The notes under the pieces: model-generated
What the model saw: the letters and a program-made list of their open reading frames with translations, nothing else
Databases searched by the model: none
Told to the model about the DNA's origin: nothing
Part shown: piece after piece, positions 39,651 to 52,231 of the stretch
Numbering within the stretch: the stretch's first letter is position 1
How the letters are laid out: each line of letters opens with the position of its first letter
Source: Coffea arabica
Lineage: Eukaryota; Streptophyta; Magnoliopsida; Gentianales; Rubiaceae
Assembly: GCF_036785885.1 (NCBI RefSeq)
Contig: NC_092326.1
Coordinates: forward strand, 38,340,287-38,404,286
DNA length: 64,000 nt
Direction of reading: 5' to 3'
Program-made: the position numbers and the translations under genes

Positions 39651-40758
39651 GGGAAAATCGTCCAAAACGTCCCTCACATTTTGTAAAATGACTTTTTTTG
39701 TCCCTCACTTTTTAAAAGTGTAATTTTATGTCCCTTACATATTCACATCGGTCAAATTTAGTCCCTAACTAGGTTTCCGATAATTTTTTGGCCGAAATCC
39801 ATCACATGTAAGGTGTGTGATCATTTTTGAAGGGTAAATTTGTCAAATTATATTTTACAAAATCTAATTTATAGTCCTCCACATTTTATAAAACAAATTT
39901 TTTCGTCCCTCATATTTTATAAAATAATTTTTTCATCCCTCACATTTCACAAAATGAATTTCTCCATCCCTCACATTTCAAAAAATGAATATTTTCATCC
40001 CTCACTAATTATGTGTGTGAGGGAAACCCTAAAAAAAAAAGTATGTCAATATATTTTGTTTAAACACAAGTATATGTCTATTTGATTTTGCTTAATAATA
40101 CGAATAGCATAAATATATGTATGTGCCTATTTGATTTCACTTAACAATACAAAAACCATATATTATACGTGATCATTTGATTTCATTTGGTATTAGCTAG
40201 TAAATAATCTTGCATTCATTGTCAAGTTGGCCAATAAAGCTATTTTCGGTCAAAATACAATAAGAATATGCAAATTAAGATTCTATTGGTAAATATTAGT
40301 CATAATCATACAAAAAAAGAAGATAGCCCACAAGTTGGCCCCAATTATATACATGTGCTTATGCTATTATTATTAAGTAAAATCAAATAGACATATACAT
40401 GTGTTTAAAAAAAAATGTATTCACACACATAATTAGTGAGAAATGAAAATTTCATTTTTTGAAATGTGAGGGATAGAGAAATTCATTTTGTGAAATGTGA
40501 GGGACGAAAAAATTTATTTTATAAAATATGGAGGACTATAGATCAGATTATGTAAAATATAATTTGACAAATTTACCCTTAAAAAATGATCACGTGCCTT
40601 GCACATGATGGATTCTAGCCAAAAAATGATCAGAAACCTAATTAGGGACTAAATTTGATCGATGTGAATATGTATGAGACATAAAATTACACTTTTAAAA
40701 GTGAGAAACGAAAAAAGTTATTTTATAAAATGTGAGGGATGTTTTGGACGATTTTCCC
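39651..40758. mobile_element. Non-autonomous Mutator-like element, copy 2
   Basis: A 1108-bp element of the same family as 13849-14951. It begins GGGAAAATCGTCCAAAACGT and ends ACGATTTTCCC, with a perfect but different 9-bp duplication, TAAATTCAA, at 39642-39650 and 40759-40767. The arms and the AT-rich core match copy 1, and the internal long frame lies on the opposite strand, so the two copies are inserted in opposite orientations. There is no transposase. Unlike copy 1, it sits in intergenic DNA. Confidence 0.92.
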
Positions 40759-40767
40759 TAAATTCAA

Positions 40768-43050
40768 TCCTATTTTTGTTCGTCTTCTTTCCGCATCAAT
40801 CACAAATTTTGCATCTCGAGTCTTGACCTAGTGTTTTATTATATTTGCAATCCTGTACTTGGTGTAGCTATCTAAATTCGAAGTCAAGTTAAAATTACAA
40901 CCCTTTTGGTTACAGATGAGTATATTCTTTTTTCAGTAGATGAGGCAAAAGAATTAAAATTTTCACACTGATTTCAACTGTAATTCCAGCAACAAAGTAC
41001 AAAACACAAAACTTCACTCTTGAACTATCTCAGCAATCCAATAATTTTTGTATGCAGGCGACTCAGGCGTTGGTTATCAGATATCTAATTCACTTCTTCA
41101 TAGAAAGGCTTTTACCTTTATTGATGTAGGTGTATATATCTGGAGAAGAGGCATGGCATCTTCATACCATATATCCTATGTCTGCTGTTTTAGAAGTCGT
41201 TATCCTATTTCATGCCGAGTGGTTTCACGCCTTTGTGTGAAGGCGCATTCTGATAGAGTAAATTACCTTTTCAAGCTTTGGTAATTTCGATAAGAGTCGC
41301 CAATGGTGAAAAATTTCTAAACCTCTTATTTGTTTTTATTAATATGTTCAGGCTTCTCCATGTCAGCAATTGACTGAGTTCTCACCTTTTTTGGTCAAAA
41401 TTAGAACAATTTTTGAAACGAGATTTGTTTCATTTGAAACATTGAGAACTAGTATACCCAATATTAAAAGGGATCATTTCAGAAGAAGTTTCTAACAATT
41501 GTATTTAAATACTTTCTAATATTAGAAATTATACTGCCTTCCCCTTGAATGAAATATTCGATAACTATTTCAACACAATTTAAGGGGAGAGTAGTAATTT
41601 CCAATATTAGAGGGTATTTAAGTGCAATTGTCAAAAACCTCGAGGGAAGTTTATGAAGTTATACTATTAGAAACAATAAACAAATTTATTTCTATCAAAA
41701 CTTTTTTTTTTTAAATTATTTCCATCAAAACTTTGAGAACCACTTCAGCACAATTCCCCAACCGCAATTGTTCTCTTGCAAAGAGATAAAGATACACTAG
41801 ATGGAGAAAATTTCCATGTAAAAGAGAAAAAAAAAGATGTGATTTTCGCCTCTACAAAGTCTAACAGCCAAATATCCCTAAATGGGGAGGAGAAAAGAGG
41901 AGGGCAAAGCAAAAAATTCCCAAGAACATACACATTTTTTTTCTTTTTGAACGTGTGTGTTAACAACAATTTTTTTAATTTACTTTTCTGAGTCTATTTC
42001 TACTAAAGCTGTCAATAGGACAATGTACCATTTAATTCACCATAGTAAGTGACTATTTATGTTTTAGTAACATTCATTTTGGTTAAATAAATATAAATCT
42101 CATGATTTAATCACCATGTGTTAATTATACAAACAAGCAGAGATATTTAGAGTCCCTAATCTATTGAGAATCAATGAATTTTTTAATTTTCCTTACAAGA
42201 CAAGAATTTAGCATCCATATATTAAATATTTTTTTTCTACAATACGTTTATCCATTTAGGTGGCATTCATTTTTTTAATGAAATGAAAAATATTTACCTA
42301 AATACTGATTTTCAATTGATTGGAGCAGTGTCTCGTAAATTGATAGCACAAGACATTAAAATGCTACAGTCAATAGTCCAGGGGTGTAAGATTGTGGAAA
42401 TTAGTGATAGTTGAAGGGTGTATGTTGCAATTAATCTCAAGAAAAGCATAAGACTGAAGCTGATTTTGCCACTGAAATCTAGGACTGTCAATGAGGCTGG
42501 GCCAGCCCGAGCTCGGCTCGTTCGGCCCGACAGAAAACCCGATGAGCCCGATCATTTAGTGAGTCGGTCTGAGCTTGAACCTAAAAATTAGACCCGAATT
42601 AAATGTGAGCCGAGCTTGGGCCTTATTAGGCTCAAACCCGATATAGGCCCGGCCCTTTAATTACCTATATATATAATATTTATATTTTGATATTATGTAT
42701 ATTTATATATCCAAATATATTTTTACTAAATACTAAATATATATATAAATTACAAAACACAAAAATACATCTAAAGATTCTTTCATGAGATTTCTTGAGA
42801 GCCAATATTAGTAATGCATAACTAAATCTCTAATTTTTCTTATTGGTTAAGTAAATTTTTGTATTGGCATATTATTGGTTGATTTTTTTTTGGTCTACAA
42901 ACACAAAAATCATCAAGCATATTTGGATTTAAATCCGCAGACAGCCAAACACCCCCTTCAAGTTGGAGGGAAAAGGAGGCCCAAATCAAACAGACAAAAA
43001 AGAAAAAAAGCCTCCAAGAAAATACACATACAAACACTTACACACAGAGG
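40768..43050. other. Intergenic region upstream of POLH
   Basis: No supportable gene. It holds a repeat remnant beginning AGGACTGTCAATGAGGCTGG at 42482 (to about 42665) that shares sequence with the bounded element at 50862-51129. The proximal part near 42900-43050 should be the POLH promoter and leader. Confidence 0.5.
42482..42665. repeat. Truncated or diverged copy of the AGGACTGTCAA repeat family
   Basis: The first 120 bp or so are clearly similar to 50862-50985: both share CTCGTTCGG, CCCGATGAG, TTTAGTGAGTCG and CCTAAAAATTAGACCCGAAT in order. The right end could not be identified. Confidence 0.6.
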
Positions 43051-46000
43051 ATGCCAGTGGCAAGGCCAGAATCATCAGATTCAAGGGTCATCGCTCATGT
43101 TGACATGGATTGCTTTTATGTTCAAGGTTCTCCTTCCTGATCTACTCTTTTTTGTTTTTGGCTGTTTTCTATGTCCATGTATCTGTTAATTCTTGCGCTA
43201 TAATCAATTGAGATGAGATATGGTAGTTTTTTGTGTAATTGGCTTAAAAGATGGAATTTTGAGCATTGTTATGATGTGGGTATCATTTAATTTTTCAGTA
43301 GTGTTTTTTTTTGGTTGAATGTATAAATAGTTCATGGTTTACCAATTTTTGCCCTCTTGGATTTGACATGCAAATTGCTTTATAAAGCAGAGCCTTTTAT
43401 GTTTGAACCAAAAAATAAATAATTAAATAAATGGACCATTTTTGGAAAATCAGATAAAAGCTTATATTTTTTCTTGGATAAATTTGAAGACAACGTGAGC
43501 TGTGTATTCAGGCTTGGTAATTGTGCATAAAGCTTATAGAAATTTTTGAGGGATTCATTTTTGAGATGATAGAAACGCAAGGAGGATTGCTTTGAAAATA
43601 CAAATGAGGTGAACTTGTTTTTTAAATTTTGTGGTGATATTAGTTTTTCATGTTTGATAGTTACTATTATTTGCTGAAAGGACAATGCACAGTTATTGTT
43701 TTTGCCTTTTTGTTTTCTCTTGACTGAACCCAGTAATTTGACCAGTCTAAAAAATTTGTGGAGGCCACGTGCCTTTTGGATTTGTTGTATTGTTGTTGAT
43801 AGGAGCTATAGTCTCGGAAAATTTTTTATCTTTGTGTGTATGGAAGTTTTTCATATAATACTGCAAGTGTGATCATTTTGTTATTTGTAGTACCTGTCCT
43901 TCTCAGGGGTTAAATGCCTGTGGTATTACTGAATATCATAATTGTTGCTTTCTTTTTCCCTGGTGAATATGTTTGAGGAAGACATTTTGTTCTGGATGGA
44001 TTATATTGCGATTGTTTTTGGTATTGGCTAACTGGTTTTGGTACATTTTTGTAGTGGAGCAGCGTAAGCAGCCACATTTAAGAGGTCAGCCAACTGCTGT
44101 TGTACAGTACAACTCGTGGAAAGGTGGGGCCCTGATTGCTGTCAGTTATGAGGCTCGTAAACATGGGGTGAAGCGGTAAACATGTTCTTCCCTTCTTATC
44201 AAGTGATTAGTTTAAAAAGGCTTTTCATGGTTAGCTAATGATATGCTTGAGACCTCTGAGAACGTAGTTTAACACCTGAAATTTTAGTTCAATGCGAGGT
44301 GATGAGGCAAAACATGTTTGTCCGCAAATTCAGCTTGTCCGCAAATTCAGCTTGTCCAAGTCCCAGTTAACCGCGGTAAAGCTGACTTGACAGTGTACAG
44401 AAATGCTGGTTCAGAGGTAAAATCACTTCTACATTTTAGCTATTATATAGCATCCAGCCAACCATTAGTCCAAAATTTAACTTTTTTTTCCTTAGGTAGT
44501 CTCAATTCTTGCAAGGAAAGGACGATGTGAACGAGCTTCTATAGATGAAGTATATCTTGATCTTACTGAAGCTGCTGAATTGATGTTGGCTGAAACTCCT
44601 GAGAGTCTAGAAGCAATACATGAGGAAGCTGTTAAATCACATGTTTTGGGACTTGATGTGGTGGGTAAATGTCTGCCGTTTGCTGTTGCTTCTTTTTTGT
44701 TTTTGATTGTTGATAGAGCTTTGATTACATTGGTGGTAATCAAAGTACTAGCATTTGAATTCTGTAGCATTGTCAATATCAAAATCACCATTCTCGTCTC
44801 CCTCGTGCTAAATAAAAGACAAGAAAAATGTATTTGGAAAAGATTAAAAAGAGGAAGGTAGCTTTGATCAATAAAGAAAATCCTGCAAACTCGCCCTTGT
44901 ATTTTCCCTCATGTTTAAGATCTTACTGAAACCTAGATGAATGACAGCTACAGAAGATGTACAAAGCAATTTGGACATTTTTGTCCATGGAGTTTCAAAA
45001 AAGTATTTATTTTTGTTGTCTTCTTAGCATTTGCACTTTCTTATGGTTACGATTGCATTTTTGGTTTCCTTCTTATAGTATTGATGTCTGTTTACATGCA
45101 AAATTTATCTCGAGGAGCAGATTCTTCAGGTAGTTTAGTCATCCTTAAGTGCCTTGGTTTCATACTTTCTCTTTCTTGTATGTGTCACATCTACTTTCGT
45201 TGTTTATTGGTGCAGGATGGAGTTGATTCCAGGGAGAATGTTAAGAAGTGGCTAATCAGGTCTGACGCTGATCGCCGTGATAAGCTTTTAGCTTGTGGAG
45301 CAGTTCTTGTTGCAGAGCTTAGGTTGCAGGTTTTGCAGGAGACTCGGTTTACTTGTTCGGCAGGCATTGCACACAATAAGGTTGGTGACTCTGTCCCTTC
45401 TTGTTAATTTTCACCTTTTCTCAAAATGATTTGGAGAAGGCTGTCAGCTAATAGTTAAAGTTATGGGCAGATGCTGGCTAAATTAGTGAGTGGAATGAAT
45501 AAACCTGCTCAGCAGACAGTTGTGCCCTTCTCATCTGTGAAGAAGCTGCTTGAAGGTTTTCCAATAAAGAAAATGTAAGTTCTTATTGCAAAATTTCATT
45601 TTTCCACTTCTTGTCCTGTTGTTTTGGATTGGAAGCTCTAGTTAAAAATATGTTTAATTGAATTGATGCCAAACTTTATATGATTGAGATGGTGGGGAGA
45701 AAGACTCCCTTTGGCTTCACAGTTTATTTTATCTATTCCAGTCTGCATGCACATTTTTTGGAGCATTACTACAAGATATCTATGCTTTTCTCCAGTCATG
45801 GAGTTGGATTAGTTTTTGCTCTTCGACTTTCAGGAAGCAGCTTGGAGGAAAGTTAGGCACATCTTTACAAACTGACCTTGGCGTAGAAACTGTTGGGGAT
45901 CTCTTGCAATTTCCTGAAGTGAAGCTTCAAGAATGCTATGGCATGAATACAGGGTAATCATTGATGGGAAACTTCAAAGACATCTTTTCATATCATGCTG

Positions 46001-49000
46001 GTGTTTCCATGAAACTTTCATGCAATAGAAACCTCAAGCCCTTTCTATTCATGATAGCAATAGACTACAGCCCATCTAGTATATTTTCCTAGCAGACAAG
46101 TTCGGTTGCGTCTGAATGATGATGACTCCACGTGCTTCAAATCTCTCATTGAGTGCTTAAAAATCCATGCATTAGAAATTCATGCACAATTGCTCTTTGA
46201 GTTTTTGTTTGTGAAAGGATTGATTTACCTTTTGTCCACTATCTGGAAACCTTATTATGGAGGCTTTACTAGAGAATCTTCCTGAAAGACACTTTCCTTT
46301 AGCATTAGCCTCTATGATCTAACATTCTTTACTATTATTTTTCCCAGTTTCCATGTTTTCCCTGTAGAAATGGATGATTAATTAGAAAAGCATCCAACTG
46401 CGGAGTTTTATTGAATTATGATGTACAAGTATGCTGACTGAACCCCTTTTTCTTAAACTCATCTTGGTAGCACTTGGTTGTGGAATATTGCTCGAGGAAT
46501 CAATGGTGAAGAGGTTGAGGGTCGCCTTCTTCCCAAAAGTCATGGTGCCGGCAAGACTTTTCCTGGACCTGCAGCACTTAGATCCATTCCTGCAGTATGT
46601 TTACTCCATTTGGGAAGCATATTTCTGAAAGATGCTGTCCTTTATCAATATGGATAACCGAGTCTTTTGCAATTTCTGTCAAACTGCTACTACTTGAGTT
46701 AAGATGTACAAAAATTCTCATTCCTTTTTGGTAACTGTAGAGATATATTCAAATGAAGGCAGACAATATCTTATTTTTTGCTTTCTACTATCTGCTATGT
46801 TACAAATATTATTTAGCTTACAGCTTTCACTGTGATTTGTCCTCTTCCAAGTTAGTTGGGATCCATGCATGGTGTTTGTGCTTGCTTTCTTATCATATTA
46901 CTTACTCTTCCAGGTTGAAAAGTGGCTAAATGAACTCTGCGATGAGCTTAATGAGCGTCTCCAATCTGATTTGGAAAAAAATAAGCGTATTGCACATACA
47001 TTAACCCTTCATGCTAGTGCATACAAGGTATATATTTTCCATTGGTTATTTATCCGAAACATATTTTGGTAGCAATACTCTGAATTACCTAAGGATCTAG
47101 ATTTTGTCTTTGTAGCTGAAAGGGTCAGATGTTCTTGCATTTAATCATGCACTCTCTTGCAGAAAACTGATACAGATTCACATAAAAAGTTCCCGTCCAA
47201 GTCTTGTCCACTCAGATATGGTACTTCTAAGATTCAAGAAGATGCCCTTCTCCTATTTCAAGCAGGGCTTCGTGAATATCTTGGGTCATACCAGCCCAAG
47301 ACTTCTGGAGGTCCACATGATGGATGGGGAATAATTGGTCTTTCTGTTTCAGCCAGTAAAATAGTTGCTATACCATCAGTGAGTTTACCTCATATTTCGT
47401 TCCTTTTCTTGGGTTTGAGGAACATGTATGGTCTGATGTCTAGGGAAAGGATCAGTATGACTAGTATTGCGGAGTTGTTTGCTTTTCTGCATGGGATGAA
47501 AGAACCTTTAGCAATTAAGTCACGATTACTGCGAAGTATCTGGAGTTTTTATTTAGCAGTTTAGAAGCTCTGGTAAGATTTTATTTAGTCTCTTTGGATG
47601 TATTTAACTCCACCATACTGCAACTTGAGGTTGAGCAAGTGGTTATATTTTGGCCCAATCCATCTCATCCCCAAGCTTTTCCATTCTATTAATTTTTCAC
47701 TTTTTTTTATTTGTTTTGAGATTTTTAGGAATTATTTTATTCAATCAATTGTGGTGTACAAATGCTTTCTGCAGGGAACACGTTCAATCTCCAATTACTT
47801 TCATAGCCGAGGTCAAATTTGTTCTTCAGCAGGAGAGTCAAATGACAGATTTTCCAAAACTGCTGCACCTTTATCCCCTTCAGGTTCTGTCAGTTACATC
47901 ACTAGGGCTTATGTTTCAATTCTCATCCTTAACACTATTCAATAATGCAGGCCTATTTTTGTTCATGCAGGCAGTGAAAGCAATTCAGGAGTGCATTTTG
48001 CGGTGTCAGAAATTGAATCTCCCCACAAAGAGGAGAAGAGCGTACATGCCTTGGCATCATTTGATCTAAAAGAGAATGAGACGCAAGTTTGCAAGGACAA
48101 GGTTTGACTCATTTTCCGCATTGGATCTGATGTTAATAATCTAGGAAAGAAGCTGGATGTAATTAGATGAATTTGGTACAAGGTCTCTTTTGCATCTAGT
48201 AATCCATTTAAATTGTTTTGAGAGGATTTTAGCTTGCTCCTCTAACAATAATAGTCACTTAGAGGGTCCTTTTCTGGTACTCATGTTCTAATATACTCTA
48301 AAAAGTCCTGTCGATAAGCAGGATCCATCCTTCTCTTCAACCATGTCCCAGCATGATGGATTTGCATTTGCACAAGAAATTGTAACACCATCTTCCTCAG
48401 GTAACTCCATTTCAATACACTAGCTAAACTCATGGTAGCATTCTTTCAATCTTTCATGCTCAGGCTATTCCACAACTGAGTAGCATGTCCTGTGCAGGTA
48501 CTCAGAGTTGTTTCACAGTGAACCAAACTGAATCACAGAAAGAACTCTCTGGAGAAAATTTTCTCCATGTCAGATTGAAGGAAAAGAAAACAAGCTCTTC
48601 GAAAGAAAAGGTTTGGAAATATTCTTTTGTTTGCAATCTGGAGTTATTTTTCCACTCGAAACCCTTCAGTCTTTGCCACTCTGAGAAGTGCGTGTTTGTC
48701 TGTGCATTCTCAGATGTACATTCAGATATGAAACCTGTTATGTATTTTAGCGCATGTGTCTGTATCTTGGCTAGCTGATATTGGCCTCCCACTCACTTAT
48801 CTAAATTTGAATCTAGGATAGAACTTAAATATAGAATATTTGGGAGAAACTTGAACCCATCTGAAGTAAATAATGACTTTGATAGAGCTTGTTTCGCTTT
48901 TCAATGCTTTATAAACTAGTGCAGCTTCATCTTCATGAGCTTCTTATTCTCAAGATCCCTCTTACCATTTTTCTACTTTTAAGGGAAAAATATACTGTCC

Positions 49001-50368
49001 TTTGAGGTTCCTCTTTTGCTTTTACCATAGTGAGGACTTGATTTATGCCAAAGAGCCTAAGAGGTCCTCAGCCTGAACGTAGTTGGTGTTATCCATTGGT
49101 TTTTTTCCTTCTCCAAGCATTCGTTGTCTTCTATTCAATGACAGAAAGGAAACAGAAAGAAAAGAGGAAATGCCCTTCTCGTCTGATCTGGGCTTAACAA
49201 TTGGTGATTGATACCTTATGCTTTTTTGCATGCATCTCTTTCTATGGTGGAATTTACATTTCTCCCTCTATCAGCACCCAAGTTTTATTTTCTGCCTTGC
49301 ATCCAATTTCCAGAAAAATTGAGAATGGAAAATATTCACAGGACTTTTTTTTGTTGCTGCAGAAGTGATGCTGCAGATTAATCTGTAAAAAGTTCAGAAC
49401 ATTTAGCTGTTAATATCTGCATGCTTATCTATGTGCATAGGGCTTCACACAGAAAGAAACATCGATGCTTAACACTTTTGATTAGAAAACAAAAAAAAAT
49501 TGCTTGATTCATAACATTGAAGTTGTAGATCAGAGCTTCATGCTGTAAGTTTACGAAGTTTCATGTTTCTTTAGAAGCATTGAGTGATGAAATTGGCGGC
49601 ATGCCATTAAGATCGATGCATAAATCAATTAGGAGATGCAAGAGTAGAGATATAACTGAAAGACCAACTTTAGATATCTTTATGAATTTTATGGTTATCA
49701 TATTCTAAAGTGGATTATGCAGAGCTCTTTTTGTTTTTCCAGTTATTCTATGTTACTTAGCATCAGTTTTAGTTACATAACACATATGATTTAAAATACT
49801 ATATGTTAGTAACCTAGGGAAACTAAGATGTTATTTACGTATCTCCGCCTATGATGCGTGTTATGGTGACTTAAAGATTTGATTTATGATTAGGGAACAC
49901 CCTCTATCTTAAACTTCTTTCAAAGCCGCACCTCATGTGCTTCTCCAAAGCAACAGCATGCAAGTCCTTTTGCAGAAGCTAAGGCATCGTCATCCTCAGG
50001 TTATATTTTGGTCCATAGTTGTCGGTAACTTCTGCAAGATCTGATATCATATTCTCTCTCTCTCTCTCTCACTTGTATAATATCATGCAGATGCTGAATC
50101 TATAGTCAATAGCTGTTTTGAAGCTTTCAAACAAAAGAACTTACCTACAAAAAATAGAACTCGTACTGGCACATTTAACTTTGATCAAGATGAACAGAGG
50201 AGGAGTTGGAGTTACAAGATTGATGAGATTGACCATGCTACCCTAAATGAATTACCTCTGGAAATACAAGAGGAGGTGAATGTGTGGCTCCGGCCGCAGA
50301 AGCGAGCTAACATATTGAAGAAAGGTTCTAGTATTCCTCATTATTTCTTGCCCACGAAAGACAATTAG
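43051..50368 (+). CDS. POLH: DNA polymerase eta (Y-family), 16 exons, with a frameshifting 17-bp duplication in exon 3
   Basis: Translesion polymerase that copies past UV photodimers in the nucleus. Exons: 43051-43126, 44055-44175, 44288-44416, 44496-44660 (end could be 44657), 45216-45380, 45471-45574, 45834-45953, 46471-46594, 46914-47027, 47163-47378, 47775-47883, 47971-48101, 48322-48400, 48498-48610, 49894-49999 and 50091-50368. Catalytic acids are visible in HVDMDCFY (exon 1) and in ASIDEVYLDL (exon 4). AGIAHNKMLAKL and the helix-hairpin region follow. The C-terminus carries a UBM-type ubiquitin-binding motif (IDHATLNELPLEIQEEV) and three PCNA-box-like motifs. Exon 3 contains two adjacent copies of a 17-nt unit (44320-44336, 44337-44353). 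Read as given, the frame shifts and stops at TGA 44388-44390 after 99 codons, before the SIDE catalytic pair. With one unit, all 16 exons stay in phase for about 710 residues. It is thus either a recently broken allele or a sequence/assembly error. Confidence 0.9.
44320..44353 (+). repeat. 17-bp tandem duplication in POLH exon 3
   Basis: GTCCGCAAATTCAGCTT occurs twice back to back, perfectly. Seventeen is not a multiple of three, so the downstream exon is shifted and a TGA is met at 44388. Neither internal AG would restore the frame if used as an acceptor. Confidence 0.97.
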
Positions 50369-51698
50369 ATGCTTCCTTACTGTTGGTCTGTACAGAGAGA
50401 GATGTAAAGTTATACTTCAGAATACTTCTAGACTACTAAGGTTAGTTGTTCATAGTGTACAATTAAAAAAAATTCAAAATTCTCTCATCTTGTGAGATAA
50501 GATGTATATTTTTCCTACCTAGATGTAATCTGTACTTTAGTCTGCCAATACTATGGCATACAATAGATCTGCTGCCTCAGTGCCTTCAACTGAAATACAA
50601 TGTACTATACAGTTTCTTCTAAAATGATACAAGCACTTGTGGTCCATCTACCCTTTGTGACTGCAACAGCAATTGCACGAGAACTTCTACTCCCCAAATT
50701 GAGCTGTCTCATATGTGGCTCGACCTGCAACTTAAAATTGAAAGTTTCGGTTGAATCCACTATCCAAATTACGTGAACCTAAATTGCCTAGTGCACTTGC
50801 AGGTGCTCTGAAGTACAGTATCTTGAGTACACCTAAGTTTCAGCTGTTATACACTGCAGATAGGACTGTCAATGGGGTTGGGTCAGCTTGAGCTTGGCTC
50901 GTTCGGTTGACAAAAAGCCCGATGAGTCCGACCTTTTAGTGAGTCGATCTGAGTTTGAGCCTAAAAATTAGACCCGAATATTATGTGAATTGAGTAAGAG
51001 TTTCGCATTTATTAACCCGAAACTCGTAGCCCCAAACTCGAAAATGTGACAAATTAAATGAGCTGACCTTGAACTTATGCTGACCCGATTCATTAGGTTC
51101 GGGTTCATTAGGTCCGGTTGACAAGCCTAACTGCAGATGAGCTTTGCCCAGATTCTAAATGGAGCCTACATCCATTGCTGATTGTTACGTTTATTATATT
51201 CTGTAACATAGGACATGTCAATATTGAGTTTATATGTTCTAAATTCTCTAGTGTCATATTTTGGCCTTCAAGTCTTCTTTAGTTTAACTGCCTGCTACAG
51301 TTGATTCTCATTGCTAGAATATGGCAATACCACAAAGGATTTGAGAAAGACTTCTACTTCCGCTGGTTAAATCTTTCAAAGAGTTTCAATCATTTATCCT
51401 CGAACCAACAATGTGCTGTTGCAAAATAATGTCTACATAAGAACAAAATCTACGTTGTAAAGTTTCAATGTCGGAAAACTCAGTAGCAAGTAGCAACAAT
51501 GTGTTTGAGAAATAATGTTGGTGTAAGGATATTATTGCCACTGTTCTGAACGATTGAGTTATCAATCACTATTGACCTGTTCTAAAGTTATTAATACTTG
51601 GATCATCTGAATTCATTTTCCGGATGAAAACACTTGGGACTGTGCTTTTGCATGATATTACTAACTGAGCTCAATCAAACACTGATCAAAACCCAAAC
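50369..51698. other. Intergenic region POLH to P450 relic
   Basis: This includes the POLH 3' UTR and the repeat at 50862-51129. There is otherwise no gene or bounded element. Confidence 0.5.
50862..51129. mobile_element. Small non-autonomous DNA element (268 bp) with target duplication
   Basis: It begins AGGACTGTCAA and ends TTGACAAGCCTA, imperfect inverted ends. A perfect 9-bp duplication ACTGCAGAT flanks it (50853-50861, 51130-51138); it could also be read as 8 bp plus a chance match, so hAT or Mutator origin is open. Its text contains repeated Gly-Arg-like GGTTCGGG and CCCGA words typical of a widespread plant repeat. Confidence 0.7.
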
Positions 51699-52231
51699 AT
51701 GGTGGAGACCTGGTGGTGGATCATCCCCATTTTCACCATTTTCTCAGCATCTTCACAATTCTCAAATGCCTTAACTTCGGTTGTAACGATACCAAAACAA
51801 CAAATACAAGAACCTCCATCTGCCACCAGAACCCTCTACGTTACTGGCATTCAAAAGCTTCCTAATCTTCATTTGGTATGGAATGACTGTTTTTGGCATG
51901 GACCCAAACATAAGAGACCTGAAAAGCAGGTATGGGTATGGCCCCCTCTTCACCATGGGGCTAAAGTCAAAACCATCAATCTTCATTGCTAGCAATGGTT
52001 TAGCCCATCAAAGCCCTCATTCAAAAGGGTGCTGTCTTCTCTGGTCGTCCAAGTGCTCACAACGCACCATTGCTCGACATACTTTAATAGCAATGGCCTT
52101 GAAATCAGCTCTACTACATATGGTGCTACATGGCGCCTCCTGCAGTGCAATCTTACCTATGGTGAATTTGCTCATTCTTTGGCCTAATATTGGGAAGCTT
52201 CTTTTCGGACTTCAGAAAGCAGTGGAAAGGT
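51699..52231 (+). pseudogene. CYP89-like cytochrome P450 relic, frameshifted and truncated
   Basis: It starts with an ATG and an N-terminal anchor (VETWWWIIPIFTIF) like that of the copy at 53435. The frame is then lost near 51850. Similarity continues in another frame with DPNIRDLKSRYGYGPLFTMG and KSKPSIFIASNGLAHQ, shifts again after about 52010, where a third frame resembles the helix B-C region including YGATWRLL, and then jumps to NLLILWPNIGKLLFG near 52160-52205. The helix D-F part is missing between them. Everything after about 52231 (I-helix, ExxR, heme loop) is absent. It is dead, the oldest-looking of the three copies in this array. Confidence 0.9.
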
